Assembly: GCF_019931675.1 (NCBI RefSeq)
Contig: NZ_CP082922.1
Location: forward strand, 372,001 to 436,000
Direction of reading: 5' to 3'
Origin: Nocardioides rotundus
GTDB lineage: Bacteria; Actinomycetota; Actinomycetes; Propionibacteriales; Nocardioidaceae
Length of the DNA stretch: 64,000 nucleotides
Shown here piece by piece: positions 55,659-63,954 of this stretch (its first letter is position 1; the number at the start of each line of letters is the position of its first letter). The notes beneath the pieces are model-generated. The model had not been told where the DNA came from and ran no database searches. It was given only the letters and a program-made list of their open reading frames with translations. A program made the translations under genes and the position numbers.

Positions 55659-55829
55659 GTGGCCAGCAAGAGCTCCGACGTTCGCCCCAAGATCACCCTC
55701 GCATGCAGCGAGTGCAAGCGGCGCAACTACATCACCAAGAAGAACCGGCGCAACGACCCCGACCGGCTCGAGATGAAGAAGTTCTGCCCGTGGTGCCGCC
55801 AGCACACCGAGCACAAGGAGACCCGCTGA
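55659..55829 (+). CDS. rpmG: 50S ribosomal protein L33
   Basis: A 56-residue L33 of the zinc-binding type: [11 protein letters not shown] and [11 protein letters not shown] supply two Cys-x2-Cys pairs. The length and the start [14 protein letters not shown] are standard. The GTG at 55659 follows GAAGGA. It belongs to the conserved tRNA-Thr, tRNA-Met, rpmG, hadA, hadB order. Zinc-type L33 may be swapped for a zinc-free paralogue in zinc starvation, but none is visible here. Confidence 0.95.
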   Translation: MASKSSDVRPKITLACSECKRRNYITKKNRRNDPDRLEMKKFCPWCRQHTEHKETR

Positions 55830-55848
55830 CCCCAGCGGCCGACTCTCG

Positions 55849-55913
55849 GTGGTCGAGCCCGTACCTCGGTGGTCGAGCTTGTGCCTCGGTGGTCGAGCTT
55901 GTCGAGACCACGA
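55849..55913. repeat. Intergenic GGTCGAGC-type repeats after rpmG
   Basis: Three GGTGGTCGAGC cores in a row (starting about 55849, 55868, 55887), the last in the full GGTCGAGCTTGTCGAGACCA form. They lie 20-85 bp after the rpmG stop. Confidence 0.8.
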
Positions 55914-56011
55914 ACCTGACCCGTCCCGCCCGGCGCCTCGGCTCCGGACGGGGCGGGTCGGTCGCTTCGTGGGTCTCCGGCGACGACGTCGGCGCTGCTA
56001 GCGTTCCCGGC

Positions 56012-56416
56012 ATGCCCGTGGACCAGAGCCTGATCGGCCGGGAGTTCCCGCCGACCCCGCCGCGCGAGGTGACGCCGGAGCACGTGCGCGCCTTCGCCGA
56101 GTCCGTCGGCGGCGACTGGGAGACCGGTCGGCCCGTGCCGGCGACGTACCCCATCACCCTCGCCTTCGAGGCGATGAACGCCTTCCTCGACGACGTGGGC
56201 GTGGACCTGTCGCGCATCGTGCACGGCGAGCAGCGCTTCACCTACACCCGCCCGGTGCGGCCGGGCGACGTGCTGAGCGCCACTCTCACCGTCGCCAGCC
56301 TGCGCCAGATCGGCGGCAACGACATCATCGGCACCGCCAGCACCGTGCGGGACGCCGACGGCGCCGAGGTGTGCTCGGCGACCGCCACCCTGGTCCACCG
56401 CGGAGGTGAGGCATGA
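56012..56416 (+). CDS. hadA: MaoC-like dehydratase subunit A (FAS1-type N-terminal domain)
   Basis: A 134-residue hot-dog protein equivalent to HadA, the substrate-binding partner of the (3R)-hydroxyacyl-thioester dehydratase. It starts MPVDQSLIGREFPPTPP and contains VHGEQRFTYTRPVRPGDVL, but lacks the catalytic Asp-His motif, as expected. TAGCGT (55999-56004) lies seven bases before the ATG. The stop overlaps hadB by four bases. In mycobacteria HadAB serves mycolate synthesis; whether this organism makes mycolates is not shown, so the acyl chain served is unclear. Confidence 0.88.
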   Translation: MPVDQSLIGREFPPTPPREVTPEHVRAFAESVGGDWETGRPVPATYPITLAFEAMNAFLDDVGVDLSRIVHGEQRFTYTRPVRPGDVLSATLTVASLRQIGGNDIIGTASTVRDADGAEVCSATATLVHRGGEA

Positions 56417-56814
56417 GCACGACCCTGACCGCCGGCGAGGAGCTGGAGCCGCAGGAGTACGCCGTCACCCGCGCCGACCTGGTCGCCTACGCCGAGGCGA
56501 GCGGCGACCACAACCCGATCCACCAGGACGAGCAGGTCGCCGTCTCCGTCGGGCTGCCCGGGGTGATCGCGCACGGGATGTACACCCTCGCGCTGGCCGC
56601 GCGCGCCGTCGCGCAATGGACCGGCGACGCCGAGGTCGTGTCCCTGGGGGCGAAGTTCACCAACCCGGTGCTGGTCCCGGCCGACGGCGGTGCCGTGGTG
56701 CGGGTCGCCGGGACGGTCAAGGAGGTCGCCGACGGGACCGCCACGCTGGCGCTGGAGGTCACCTGCGAGGGCCAGAAGGTGCTCGGGATGCCGAAGGCCG
56801 TGGTTCGTGCCTGA
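56413..56814 (+). CDS. hadB: MaoC-like dehydratase catalytic subunit B
   Basis: A 133-residue hot-dog enzyme with the hydratase-2 motif YAEASGDHNPIHQDE (catalytic Asp and His) followed by GLPGVIAHGMYTLALAA. It pairs with HadA to dehydrate (3R)-hydroxyacyl thioesters. Its start overlaps hadA and its end overlaps murB by eight bases, so all three are translated together. No hadC is present. Confidence 0.9.
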   Translation: MSTTLTAGEELEPQEYAVTRADLVAYAEASGDHNPIHQDEQVAVSVGLPGVIAHGMYTLALAARAVAQWTGDAEVVSLGAKFTNPVLVPADGGAVVRVAGTVKEVADGTATLALEVTCEGQKVLGMPKAVVRA

Positions 56815-57862
56815 GCTGCTGGCCGACCACACCACGCTGCACCTGGGCGGACCCGCCCGCCGCTGGGTTGAGGCGACCAGCGAGACCGAGCTGGTCGACG
56901 CGGTGCGCGCCGCCGACGAGGCCGGCGAGCCGGTGCTGCTCGTCTCCGGCGGCTCCAACCTGGTGGTCGACGACGCGGGCTTCGACGGGGTGGTGGTCCA
57001 CGTCGCCACCCGCGGGATCCGCGCCGACGCCCAGGACCCCGACGACCTCGCCTGCCTGGGCGCGGTCACGGTGACCGTCGCCGCGGGGGAGGACTGGGAT
57101 GCCTTCGTCGCCTTCTGCGTCGACCGCGGCTTCGTCGGCGTCGAGGCGCTCTCCGGGATCCCCGGCGCGGTCGGCTCCACCCCGATCCAGAACGTCGGCG
57201 CCTACGGCCAGGAGGTCTCCCAGACCATCGCCCGGGTCCGCACCTGGGACCGGGTCGAGCGCACCCAGCGCACCTTCGCCGGCGCAGACTGCGGGTTCGG
57301 CTACCGGCACAGCCGCTTCAAGGCCGAGCCCGGCCGGTACGTCGTCCTCGAGGTCGAGTTCCTGCTCAAGCAGGGCGACCTGGGCGCGCCGGTCGCCTAC
57401 GCCGAGCTGGCCCGGGCGCTCGACGTGGCGCCGGGTGAGCGCGCGCCGCTGGCGGCCGTGCGGGCCGCCGTACTCTCCCTGCGCACGGGCAAGGGGATGG
57501 TGCTCGACCCGGCCGACCACGACACCTGGAGCGCGGGGTCGTTCTTCACCAACCCGCTGCTCGAGCCCGCCGCCGCGGACGCGCTGCCCGAGGACGCCCC
57601 GCGCTGGCCGACCCCCGACGGTCGGGTGAAGACCAGCGCCGCCTGGCTCATCGACCGCGCCGGGTACGGCAAGGGCTTCGGCCTGGACCGCGCCCCCGGC
57701 ACCGTGGCGCTGTCCACCAAGCACACGCTGGCGCTCACCAACCGCGGCGGCGCCACCACCGCCGACCTCCTGGCCCTCGCGCGCGAGGTCCGCGACGGCG
57801 TCGAGCGCCGCTTCGGCGTCCGCCTGGTCAACGAGCCCGTGCTCGTCGGGTGTGAGCTGTAG
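56807..57862 (+). CDS. murB: UDP-N-acetylenolpyruvoylglucosamine reductase
   Basis: A 351-residue FAD enzyme that completes UDP-N-acetylmuramate synthesis for peptidoglycan. The FAD-binding segment LLVSGGSNLVVDD, GVEALSGIPGAVGSTPIQN with NVGAYGQEV, the substrate Arg in YRHSRFK and the catalytic Ser in SAGSFFTNP are present; the C-terminal NEPVLVG supplies the Glu. The long form is typical of actinobacteria. The GTG at 56807 is chosen because it lies inside the hadB end and matches family length. Confidence 0.93.
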   Translation: MPELLADHTTLHLGGPARRWVEATSETELVDAVRAADEAGEPVLLVSGGSNLVVDDAGFDGVVVHVATRGIRADAQDPDDLACLGAVTVTVAAGEDWDAFVAFCVDRGFVGVEALSGIPGAVGSTPIQNVGAYGQEVSQTIARVRTWDRVERTQRTFAGADCGFGYRHSRFKAEPGRYVVLEVEFLLKQGDLGAPVAYAELARALDVAPGERAPLAAVRAAVLSLRTGKGMVLDPADHDTWSAGSFFTNPLLEPAAADALPEDAPRWPTPDGRVKTSAAWLIDRAGYGKGFGLDRAPGTVALSTKHTLALTNRGGATTADLLALAREVRDGVERRFGVRLVNEPVLVGCEL

Positions 57863-57947
57863 TTTCCCCGGTGCACCGGGTTTCCGGACGCTTCTCGGCC
57901 GAAATTTCAGCCGGGAAGCGCACGTTTCCCCGGTGAACCGGGGGACC
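57862..57947. repeat. 86-bp nested palindromic element, copy B
   Basis: Centred on GAAATTTC (57901-57908). The inner arms GCTTCTCGGC and GCCGGGAAGC and the outer CCCCGGTGCACCGGG / CCCCGGTGAACCGGGG blocks give one long palindrome filling the gap between the convergent murB and add genes. Left part and dimensions match 9202-9287. It may act as a two-way terminator. Confidence 0.75.
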
Positions 57948-58961
57948 CTACGCCCCCACCCACGCATCGACCTCGGCCAGCCAGCCGGCCTTCAGGTCCT
58001 CCGGCGCCCGGGAGGCGCGGAAGGAGGAGCGGGCCAGCTCGGCGAGCTGCTCGTCGGTGAGGTCGTGGGCGGCGCGCATGGTGGAGTACTGCGAGGCCAG
58101 GCGGGAGCCGAAGAGCAGCGGGTCGTCGGCCCCGAGCGCGACCGTCGCGCCGGCCTCCATCAACTGCGGCAGCGGCACCGAGGTGAGGTCGGAGTAGACG
58201 CCGAGCGCGACGTTGGAGACCGGGCAGACCTCCAGCGCGATGCCCGCGTCGACCACGCGCGCCAGCAGCTCGGGGTCCTCCACCGACCGGACGCCGTGGC
58301 CCAGCCGGTCCGGGTGCAGCGCGCGCAGAGCGGTGCGCACGTGGCCGGGGCCGAGCAGTTCCCCGGCGTGCGGCATCGCCGCCAGGCCGGCCCGCTCGGC
58401 GATCGCGAAGGCGGGCGCGAAGTCCTCGGTGGAGCCGCGGCGCTCGTCGTTGGAGAGCCCGAAGCCGACCACGCCGCGGCCGGCGTACTGCGCCGCCAGG
58501 CGGGCCAGCGTCCGCGCGTCCAGCGGATGCCGGGTGCGGTTGGCGGCGATCACCACCGCGATCCCGAGCCCGGTCTCGTGCGAGGCGTCGGCGACCGCGT
58601 CGAGCACCAGATCGGTGAAGGCGGTGATCCCGCCGAAGCGGGCGGCGTAGCCCGAGGGGTCGACCTGGATCTCCAGCCAGCGCCCGCCGTCGCGTACGTC
58701 GTCCTCGGCGGCCTCGCGCACCAGCCGGCGGACGTCCTCCGGCGTGCGCAGCACCGAGCGGGCGACGTCGTAGAGCCGCTGGAAGCGGAACCAGCCCTTC
58801 TCGTCGGCCGCCGACAGGGGCGGCGGCCAGTCGGTCACGAGCGACTCGGGCAGGTGGATCCGGTCGCGCTCGGCCAGCTCGAGCAAGGTCTGGTGCCGCA
58901 TCGAGCCGGTGAAGTGCAGATGCAGGTGCGCCTTCGGCAGCGTCCGGAGGTCCCGCGGCAC
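57948..58961 (-). CDS. add: Adenosine deaminase
   Basis: A 337-residue amidohydrolase that converts adenosine to inosine in purine salvage. Metal and catalytic residues are recognisable: KAHLHLHFTGS (two His), AMPHAGELLGP (His, catalytic Glu), DRLGHGVRS (His) and ALGADDPLLFGS (Asp). The FTGS after the first motif, instead of DGS, is the form common in actinobacterial add-like deaminases, so an adenine or related substrate cannot be excluded. GTG at 58961 begins one base before the stop of the aminotransferase, so the two are coupled. Confidence 0.85.
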   Translation of the reverse strand: MPRDLRTLPKAHLHLHFTGSMRHQTLLELAERDRIHLPESLVTDWPPPLSAADEKGWFRFQRLYDVARSVLRTPEDVRRLVREAAEDDVRDGGRWLEIQVDPSGYAARFGGITAFTDLVLDAVADASHETGLGIAVVIAANRTRHPLDARTLARLAAQYAGRGVVGFGLSNDERRGSTEDFAPAFAIAERAGLAAMPHAGELLGPGHVRTALRALHPDRLGHGVRSVEDPELLARVVDAGIALEVCPVSNVALGVYSDLTSVPLPQLMEAGATVALGADDPLLFGSRLASQYSTMRAAHDLTDEQLAELARSSFRASRAPEDLKAGWLAEVDAWVGA

Positions 58962-58962
58962 G

Positions 58963-60255
58963 TCAGCCGGCGAGCTTCTCGGCCGCGGCCAGCCGCACGC
59001 AGGCGGTGAGCACCTCCATCGCGGCCTGCACCTCGTCCGGCCCGGGGAAGGTCGGGGCGATCCGCAGGTTGCGGTCGCGCGGGTCGTCCTTCCCGGGGAA
59101 CGCCGAGCCGGCCGGGGTCAGCGCGACGCCGGCCTCCCTGGTCAGCTCCACGACGCGGCCGGCGGTGCCGTCCAGGACGTCGAGGCTGACGAAGTAGCCA
59201 CCGCTCGGCCGGGTCCAGGTCGCGATGCCCAGGCCGTCGAGCTGCTCGGTGAGGACCCGGTCCACGATGTCGAACTTCGGCGCGATGATCTCCCGGTGCT
59301 TGCGCATGTGCTCCCGCACGCCCTCGGGGCTGCCGAAGAACTCCAGGTGCCGCAGCTGGTTGAGCTTGTCCGGGCCGATGGAGCCCTGGCCGAGGTTGTC
59401 GACGTACCACTTCACCGTCTCCAGCGACCCGGCGAGGAAGGCGACGCCGGCGCCGGCGAAGGTGATCTTGGAGGTGGAGGCGAACATGATCGGCCGGTGC
59501 GGGTGACCGGCCGCGGCGGCGAGGCTGAGGATGTCCGCGCTCTTCGCCTCGTCCTCGGTGAGGTGGTGGAAGGCGTAGGCGTTGTCCCACAGGATCTTGA
59601 AGTCCGGCGCCGCGGTGTCCATCGCCGCGAGCCGGGCCGAGACCTCCTGCGTGGCCACGGCCCCGCTGGGGTTGGAGTACGTCGGCACCATCCACATGCC
59701 CTTCACCGACGGGTCGCTGCCGGCGATCCGCGCGACCTCCTCGGCGTCGGGACCGTCCTCGTTCATCGGGACGGTGACGGTCTCGATGCCGAACCACTCC
59801 AGCAGCGTGAAGTGCCGGTCGTATCCCGGGACCGGGCAGATGAAGGTGACCTTCTCCTCCTGGCCCCAGGGGCGCACGCCGTCGACCGCGCCCTTGAGCC
59901 ACAGGTCGGTGAGCACCTCGCGCATCATCACCAGGCTGGAGCTGCCGCCGGCCACCACCTGCGCCGGCTCGACCCACAGCAGGTCGGCGAACATCGCGCG
60001 GAGGTCCTCCAGCCCCTGCAGGCCGCCGTAGTTGCGGGTGTCGACCCCGTGGGCGTCGACGTACTCGCTGGGCAGGTCGAGCAGCGCGTTGGAGAGGTCC
60101 AGCTGCTCGCTGGACGGCTTGCCCCGGGTGAGGTCGAGCTTGAGGTCGCGGCCGGCCAGGTCGTCGTAGGCCGTGCGCTGCTCGGCCAGGAAGGCCTGCA
60201 GGTCCTCGGGGGTGCGGTCGGCGAGCGGCTGGGCGGCGGTGTTCTCCTGCGTCAC
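58963..60255 (-). CDS. Aspartate aminotransferase-like class I PLP enzyme
   Basis: A 430-residue fold-type I aminotransferase of the actinobacterial aspartate transaminase group (AspAT of the long form). Family parts are LDLTRGKPSSEQLDL, NYGGLQGLEDLR, VAGGSSSLVMM, VPTYSNPSGAVAT and the PLP-binding Lys in FASTSKITFAGAG. It likely interconverts aspartate and oxaloacetate. The GTG at 60255 is chosen; the frame is open to 60378 but that includes promoter-like DNA. It is transcribed with add, away from tRNA-Trp. Confidence 0.88.
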   Translation of the reverse strand: MTQENTAAQPLADRTPEDLQAFLAEQRTAYDDLAGRDLKLDLTRGKPSSEQLDLSNALLDLPSEYVDAHGVDTRNYGGLQGLEDLRAMFADLLWVEPAQVVAGGSSSLVMMREVLTDLWLKGAVDGVRPWGQEEKVTFICPVPGYDRHFTLLEWFGIETVTVPMNEDGPDAEEVARIAGSDPSVKGMWMVPTYSNPSGAVATQEVSARLAAMDTAAPDFKILWDNAYAFHHLTEDEAKSADILSLAAAAGHPHRPIMFASTSKITFAGAGVAFLAGSLETVKWYVDNLGQGSIGPDKLNQLRHLEFFGSPEGVREHMRKHREIIAPKFDIVDRVLTEQLDGLGIATWTRPSGGYFVSLDVLDGTAGRVVELTREAGVALTPAGSAFPGKDDPRDRNLRIAPTFPGPDEVQAAMEVLTACVRLAAAEKLAG

Positions 60256-60381
60256 GGCACCATGCTCCCACCCGAGGCGCCGCCGGTTCGACTCGCGGGG
60301 GGCCGACCCGTACACTCGACCAATGGTGGTCCAACCACATGATGCGTCGCGCCCTCGGGTGAGCGGGTCATGCGCCACCGG

Positions 60382-60454
60382 AGGGCACTAGCTCAACTGG
60401 CAGAGCATCGGTCTCCAAAACCGAAGGTTGGGGGTTCAAGTCCCTCGTGCCCTG
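60382..60454 (+). tRNA. tRNA-Trp (CCA)
   Basis: Acceptor arms AGGGCAC and GTGCCCT with discriminator G, an anticodon loop CTCCAAA containing CCA, and a TTCAAGT T-loop. The 3' CCA is not encoded. Position before secE-nusG is conserved in actinobacteria. Confidence 0.96.
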
Positions 60455-60495
60455 CGAGCAGCATCGAGATCCAGTCGTGGGAAAGGTGAGAAACC

Positions 60496-60723
60496 GTGTC
60501 GGAGCGCAGCAGCGCCGTCCGTGACTCGGGCGAGCACGGGCGCACCAGCCCGGTCACCTTCCTCAAGCAGGTGGTCGCCGAGCTGCGCAAGGTCGTGTGG
60601 CCCACCCGTGAGCAGCTGGTCACCTACTTCATCGTGACGCTGGTGTTCGTGATCGTGTTCATGGCGCTGGTCTCGCTGCTCGACCTGGGCTTCGGTCGCC
60701 TGGCCTTCTGGGCCTTCACCTAA
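60496..60723 (+). CDS. secE: Preprotein translocase subunit SecE
   Basis: A 75-residue SecE: a polar N-terminus, the amphipathic helix [20 protein letters not shown], and one membrane segment ([20 protein letters not shown]). It clamps SecY in the translocon. GTG at 60496 follows GAAAGGTGAGAA. It lies 41 bp after tRNA-Trp and upstream of nusG, the classic arrangement, and may be co-transcribed with the tRNA. Confidence 0.95.
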   Translation: MSERSSAVRDSGEHGRTSPVTFLKQVVAELRKVVWPTREQLVTYFIVTLVFVIVFMALVSLLDLGFGRLAFWAFT

Positions 60724-60779
60724 GAGCGCAGGCCGACCGCCCGCCGCACCGGCGGAGCCCATTCCCCCCTTCCACCCTG

Positions 60780-61607
60780 ATGACGGAGCAGTACGTGTCG
60801 GAGCAGTACGACGAGCAGGCCGAGGCGCCCGAGGTCGAGGAGACCGCCGAGGCGCCGCAGGTCGACGAGACCGGCGAGGGCGTCGAGGTCGACCAGACCG
60901 AGCCGCTGGAGGAGTCGGTGGGCGAGCAGGTCGGCGCCGACGAGGCTGCCGAGGCCGAGGCCGAGGAGACGCCCGCCCCCGCCGCCGACCCGCTGGAGGA
61001 GTGGCGCGACGAGCTGCGCGCCCAGCCCGGCGACTGGTTCGTGGTGCACACCTACTCCGGCATGGAGAAGCGGGTGAAGGCGAACCTGGAGAACCGGATC
61101 AACTCCCTCAACATGGAGGACTACATCCACGAGGTCGTGGTCCCCACCCAGGACGAGGTCGAGATCAAGAACGGCCAGCGCAAGACGGTCAACCGCACCC
61201 GGTTCGCCGGCTACGTGCTGGTCCGGATGGACCTGACCGACGAGTCCTGGAGCGCCGTACGCCACACCCCGTCGGTGACCGGCTTCGTCGGGCACAGCCA
61301 CCAGCCGGTGCCGCTGACCCTGGACGAGGTCGAGACCTGGCTGGCCCCGGAGTTCGCCGAGCCGGTCGTCGAGGCCGAGGAGGGCGCCGAGCCCGCCGCC
61401 CCCGGCGCTCCGGCCGCGCGCAAGCCGGTCGAGGTCGTGGACTTCTCGGTGTCCGACTCCGTCATGGTCGTCGACGGCCCGTTCGCCACGCTGCACGCGA
61501 CGATCACCGAGATCAACGCCGAGTCCCAGAGGGTCAAGGCCCTCGTCGAGATCTTCGGCCGGGAGACCCCGGTCGAGCTGAGCTTCAGCCAGATCCAGAA
61601 GGTCTGA
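60780..61607 (+). CDS. nusG: Transcription termination/antitermination protein NusG
   Basis: A 275-residue NusG. The NGN domain begins at [20 protein letters not shown] and includes [17 protein letters not shown] and [12 protein letters not shown]; the C-terminal KOW domain is [18 protein letters not shown]. Two acidic additions are notable: a ~75-residue Glu/Ala/Pro-rich N-terminal extension and a ~30-residue loop between the domains ([17 protein letters not shown]). Such extensions occur in actinobacterial NusG and may be disordered. ATG at 60780. Confidence 0.95.
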   Translation: MTEQYVSEQYDEQAEAPEVEETAEAPQVDETGEGVEVDQTEPLEESVGEQVGADEAAEAEAEETPAPAADPLEEWRDELRAQPGDWFVVHTYSGMEKRVKANLENRINSLNMEDYIHEVVVPTQDEVEIKNGQRKTVNRTRFAGYVLVRMDLTDESWSAVRHTPSVTGFVGHSHQPVPLTLDEVETWLAPEFAEPVVEAEEGAEPAAPGAPAARKPVEVVDFSVSDSVMVVDGPFATLHATITEINAESQRVKALVEIFGRETPVELSFSQIQKV

Positions 61608-61677
61608 GGCACAGCACCCCAGGTGGCAGAGGGCGCCAGCCCTCGTCAGGACCACGCGAGAGAAAGAGAAGCAAGGA

Positions 61678-62106
61678 ATGCCTCCCAAGAAGAAGATCGC
61701 CGCGGTCGTCAAGATCCAGATCCAGGCCGGCGCGGCGAGCCCGGCACCGCCGGTCGGTACCGCCCTCGGTCCGCACGGCGTGAACATGATGGAGTTCGTC
61801 AAGGCCTACAACGCCGCGACGGAGTCGATGCGCGGCAACGTGGTCCCGGTCGAGATCACGATCTACGAGGACCGCTCGTTCACCTTCATCACCAAGACCC
61901 CGCCGGCCGCGGAGCTGATCAAGAAGGCCGCCGGCCTCAGCAAGGGCTCCGGCACCCCGCACAAGGACAAGGTCGGCAAGCTCAGCAAGGACCAGGTCCG
62001 CGAGATCGCCCAGACCAAGCTCCCCGACCTCAACGCCAACGACATCGACGCCGCGATGAAGATCGTGGAGGGCACCGCCCGGTCGATGGGCGTGCGGACC
62101 GACTGA
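61678..62106 (+). CDS. rplK: 50S ribosomal protein L11
   Basis: A 142-residue L11: the Pro-rich N-terminal domain ([20 protein letters not shown]) that contacts the thiostrepton loop and release factors, and the C-terminal 23S-binding domain ([20 protein letters not shown]). Full family length. AAGGA just upstream of the ATG is a close-spaced ribosome site. It lies 70 bp after nusG in the usual operon. Confidence 0.97.
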   Translation: MPPKKKIAAVVKIQIQAGAASPAPPVGTALGPHGVNMMEFVKAYNAATESMRGNVVPVEITIYEDRSFTFITKTPPAAELIKKAAGLSKGSGTPHKDKVGKLSKDQVREIAQTKLPDLNANDIDAAMKIVEGTARSMGVRTD

Positions 62107-62167
62107 CAACTCCGTGGGAGAGCCGCGCTGGCTCGCCAACCACGCCTTTCGAAAGTAGGAAAGACCC

Positions 62168-62890
62168 ATGCAGCGCAGCAAGAACTACCGCGCGGCGGCC
62201 GAGCAGATCGACAAGGACGAGCTCTACGCCCCGCTGGCCGCGATCAAGCTGGCCAAGGACGGCAGCAAGAAGAAGTTCGACGAGACCGTCGACGTGGTGA
62301 TGCGCCTCGGCGTCGACCCGCGCAAGGCCGACCAGATGGTCCGCGGCACGGTCAACCTGCCCAACGGCACCGGCAAGACCGCCCGGGTGCTGGTGTTCGC
62401 GAACGCGGACAAGGCCGAGGCCGCCCGTGAGGCCGGCGCCGACTTCGTCGGCGGCGACGACATGATCGAGAAGGTCAACGGCGGCTGGATGGACTTCGAC
62501 GCCGTGGTCGCCACCCCGGACATGATGGGCAAGGTCGGCCGGCTGGGCCGCGTGCTCGGCCCCCGCGGCCTGATGCCGAACCCGAAGACCGGCACCGTGA
62601 CGCCGGACGTCGCCAAGGCGGTGTCCGACATCAAGGGCGGCAAGATCGAGTTCCGGGTCGACCGGCACGCCAACCTGCACTTCATCATCGGCAAGGCGTC
62701 CTTCGACCAGGTCGCGCTGGCGGAGAACTACGCCGCCGCGCTGGAGGAGATCCTCCGGCTCAAGCCGGCCAGCTCCAAGGGCCGCTACATCAAGAAGGTG
62801 ACGCTCTCGACGACCATGGGCCCCGGTGTCCAGGTCGACCCGAACCGCACCAAGAACCTCACCGTCGAGGACGCGGCCCCCGAGGCCTGA
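62168..62890 (+). CDS. rplA: 50S ribosomal protein L1
   Basis: A 240-residue L1, which forms the mobile stalk at the ribosomal E site and in many bacteria represses its own rplK-rplA mRNA. Characteristic segments are [39 protein letters not shown] and [33 protein letters not shown] ribosome site precedes the ATG. A strong palindrome 12 bp after the stop probably ends this transcript. Confidence 0.97.
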   Translation: MQRSKNYRAAAEQIDKDELYAPLAAIKLAKDGSKKKFDETVDVVMRLGVDPRKADQMVRGTVNLPNGTGKTARVLVFANADKAEAAREAGADFVGGDDMIEKVNGGWMDFDAVVATPDMMGKVGRLGRVLGPRGLMPNPKTGTVTPDVAKAVSDIKGGKIEFRVDRHANLHFIIGKASFDQVALAENYAAALEEILRLKPASSKGRYIKKVTLSTTMGPGVQVDPNRTKNLTVEDAAPEA

Positions 62891-62902
62891 TCCCCGACCG
62901 GC

Positions 62903-62934
62903 CGGGCCCGTTCACGCATGCGTGAACGGGCCCG
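62903..62934 (+). terminator. Perfect 32-bp palindrome after rplA
   Basis: Two perfect 16-bp arms meet without a loop at CATG (centre 62918/62919), 12 bp after the rplA stop. There is no T-tract, which is common for actinobacterial terminators. It separates the ribosomal operon from the lipoprotein gene. Confidence 0.7.
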
Positions 62935-63013
62935 TGTCATGCTCGGGGGGACCGCGCGGCCACGGGGGAAGCACGGCCCGTCACCGCGATCCACACGTCC
63001 CAGGAGTCTGTTG

Positions 63014-63880
63014 ATGTCTCGTCCCTCCCTGTCCACCCGCCTGGGCGCGCTGTCCGGCGCAGCCGTCCTCTCCCTCGGCCTGGTCGCCTGCGGCGGCTCC
63101 TCGGGGGATGCCGAGCAGTCCAGCGGCTCCGGCTCGGAGTCGTCCTCGGCGGCCGAGGAGAGCGCCAGCGCCAGCGAGGACTCCGGCGGCGAGCTGCAGG
63201 AGCTGAGCGCGCAGGAGTTCTACCCGACCATCACCCAGGCGCTGCAGGACGCCGGCACCGCGTCGTACACCATGACCAGCACCAGCACCGCGGGCGGCCA
63301 GGAGCAGACCATCGAGATGGAGGGCGACCTGGAGTACTCCGGCTCCGAGCTCTCCATGAGCGGTCAGACCACGAGCGGCCCGAAGATGGAGGTCGTGGTC
63401 CTGGACAAGGTCTTCTACCTCAAGAGCCCCCAGCTCGGCCCCAAGTGGCTCAAGGTCGACCCGGAGAAGGACCCCAACAACCCGCTCGCTCCGCTGCTGG
63501 GCAACTTCGACCCGTCCAAGACCCTCGAAGGGCTCGGTGACCCGAAGAAGTTCACCCTGGTCGGCGAGGAGGACGTCGACGGCGTCGCCACCAACCACTA
63601 CAAGATCGTCCTCGACGGCGCGGCGGTCGCCAAGGCGTCGGGGATGCCGGCGCAGATGCAGCAGATGGTCCCCGACGAGGTGCCCGCCGAGATGTGGGTG
63701 GACGCGGAGAACCGCCCGGTGAAGTTCTCCCAGGAGGTCGAGATCAAGACCCCGGGCCAGGGCTCGCAGACCGTCACCAGCTCCTCGGAGGGCACCTACG
63801 GCGACTTCGGGTCCGACGTGACCATCGAGGCGCCGCCGGCCGGCCAGACCACCACCAAGCTGCCCGGGATGGGCGGCTGA
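63014..63880 (+). CDS. LppX/LprAFG-like lipoprotein
   Basis: A 288-residue lipoprotein: signal peptide with lipobox LVAC (Cys ~26), a Ser/Glu-rich tether (~27-62), then a ~220-residue domain resembling the LppX/LprG beta-fold that binds lipids or glycolipids (AGTASYTMTSTST, EMEGDLEYSG, VVLDKVFYLKSPQ, VDGVATNHYKIVLDG). AGGAG seven bases before the ATG supports the start at 63014. Its place between rplA and the expected rplJ is typical of an inserted gene. Substrate unknown. Confidence 0.8.
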   Translation: MSRPSLSTRLGALSGAAVLSLGLVACGGSSGDAEQSSGSGSESSSAAEESASASEDSGGELQELSAQEFYPTITQALQDAGTASYTMTSTSTAGGQEQTIEMEGDLEYSGSELSMSGQTTSGPKMEVVVLDKVFYLKSPQLGPKWLKVDPEKDPNNPLAPLLGNFDPSKTLEGLGDPKKFTLVGEEDVDGVATNHYKIVLDGAAVAKASGMPAQMQQMVPDEVPAEMWVDAENRPVKFSQEVEIKTPGQGSQTVTSSSEGTYGDFGSDVTIEAPPAGQTTTKLPGMGG

Positions 63881-63900
63881 GCCCGGTCTCCCCGCGTACG

Positions 63901-63942
63901 CCGGCGCGGGCGGGCCACCGCGATTTGGCCCGCCCGCGCCGG
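63901..63942 (+). terminator. Strong GC-rich hairpin after the lipoprotein gene
   Basis: Perfect 16-bp arms CCGGCGCGGGCGGGCC (63901-63916) and 63927-63942 with a 10-nt loop, 20 bp after the stop codon. No T-tract follows. It is a likely intrinsic terminator. Confidence 0.8.
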
Positions 63943-63954
63943 ACGGCGTACTCT

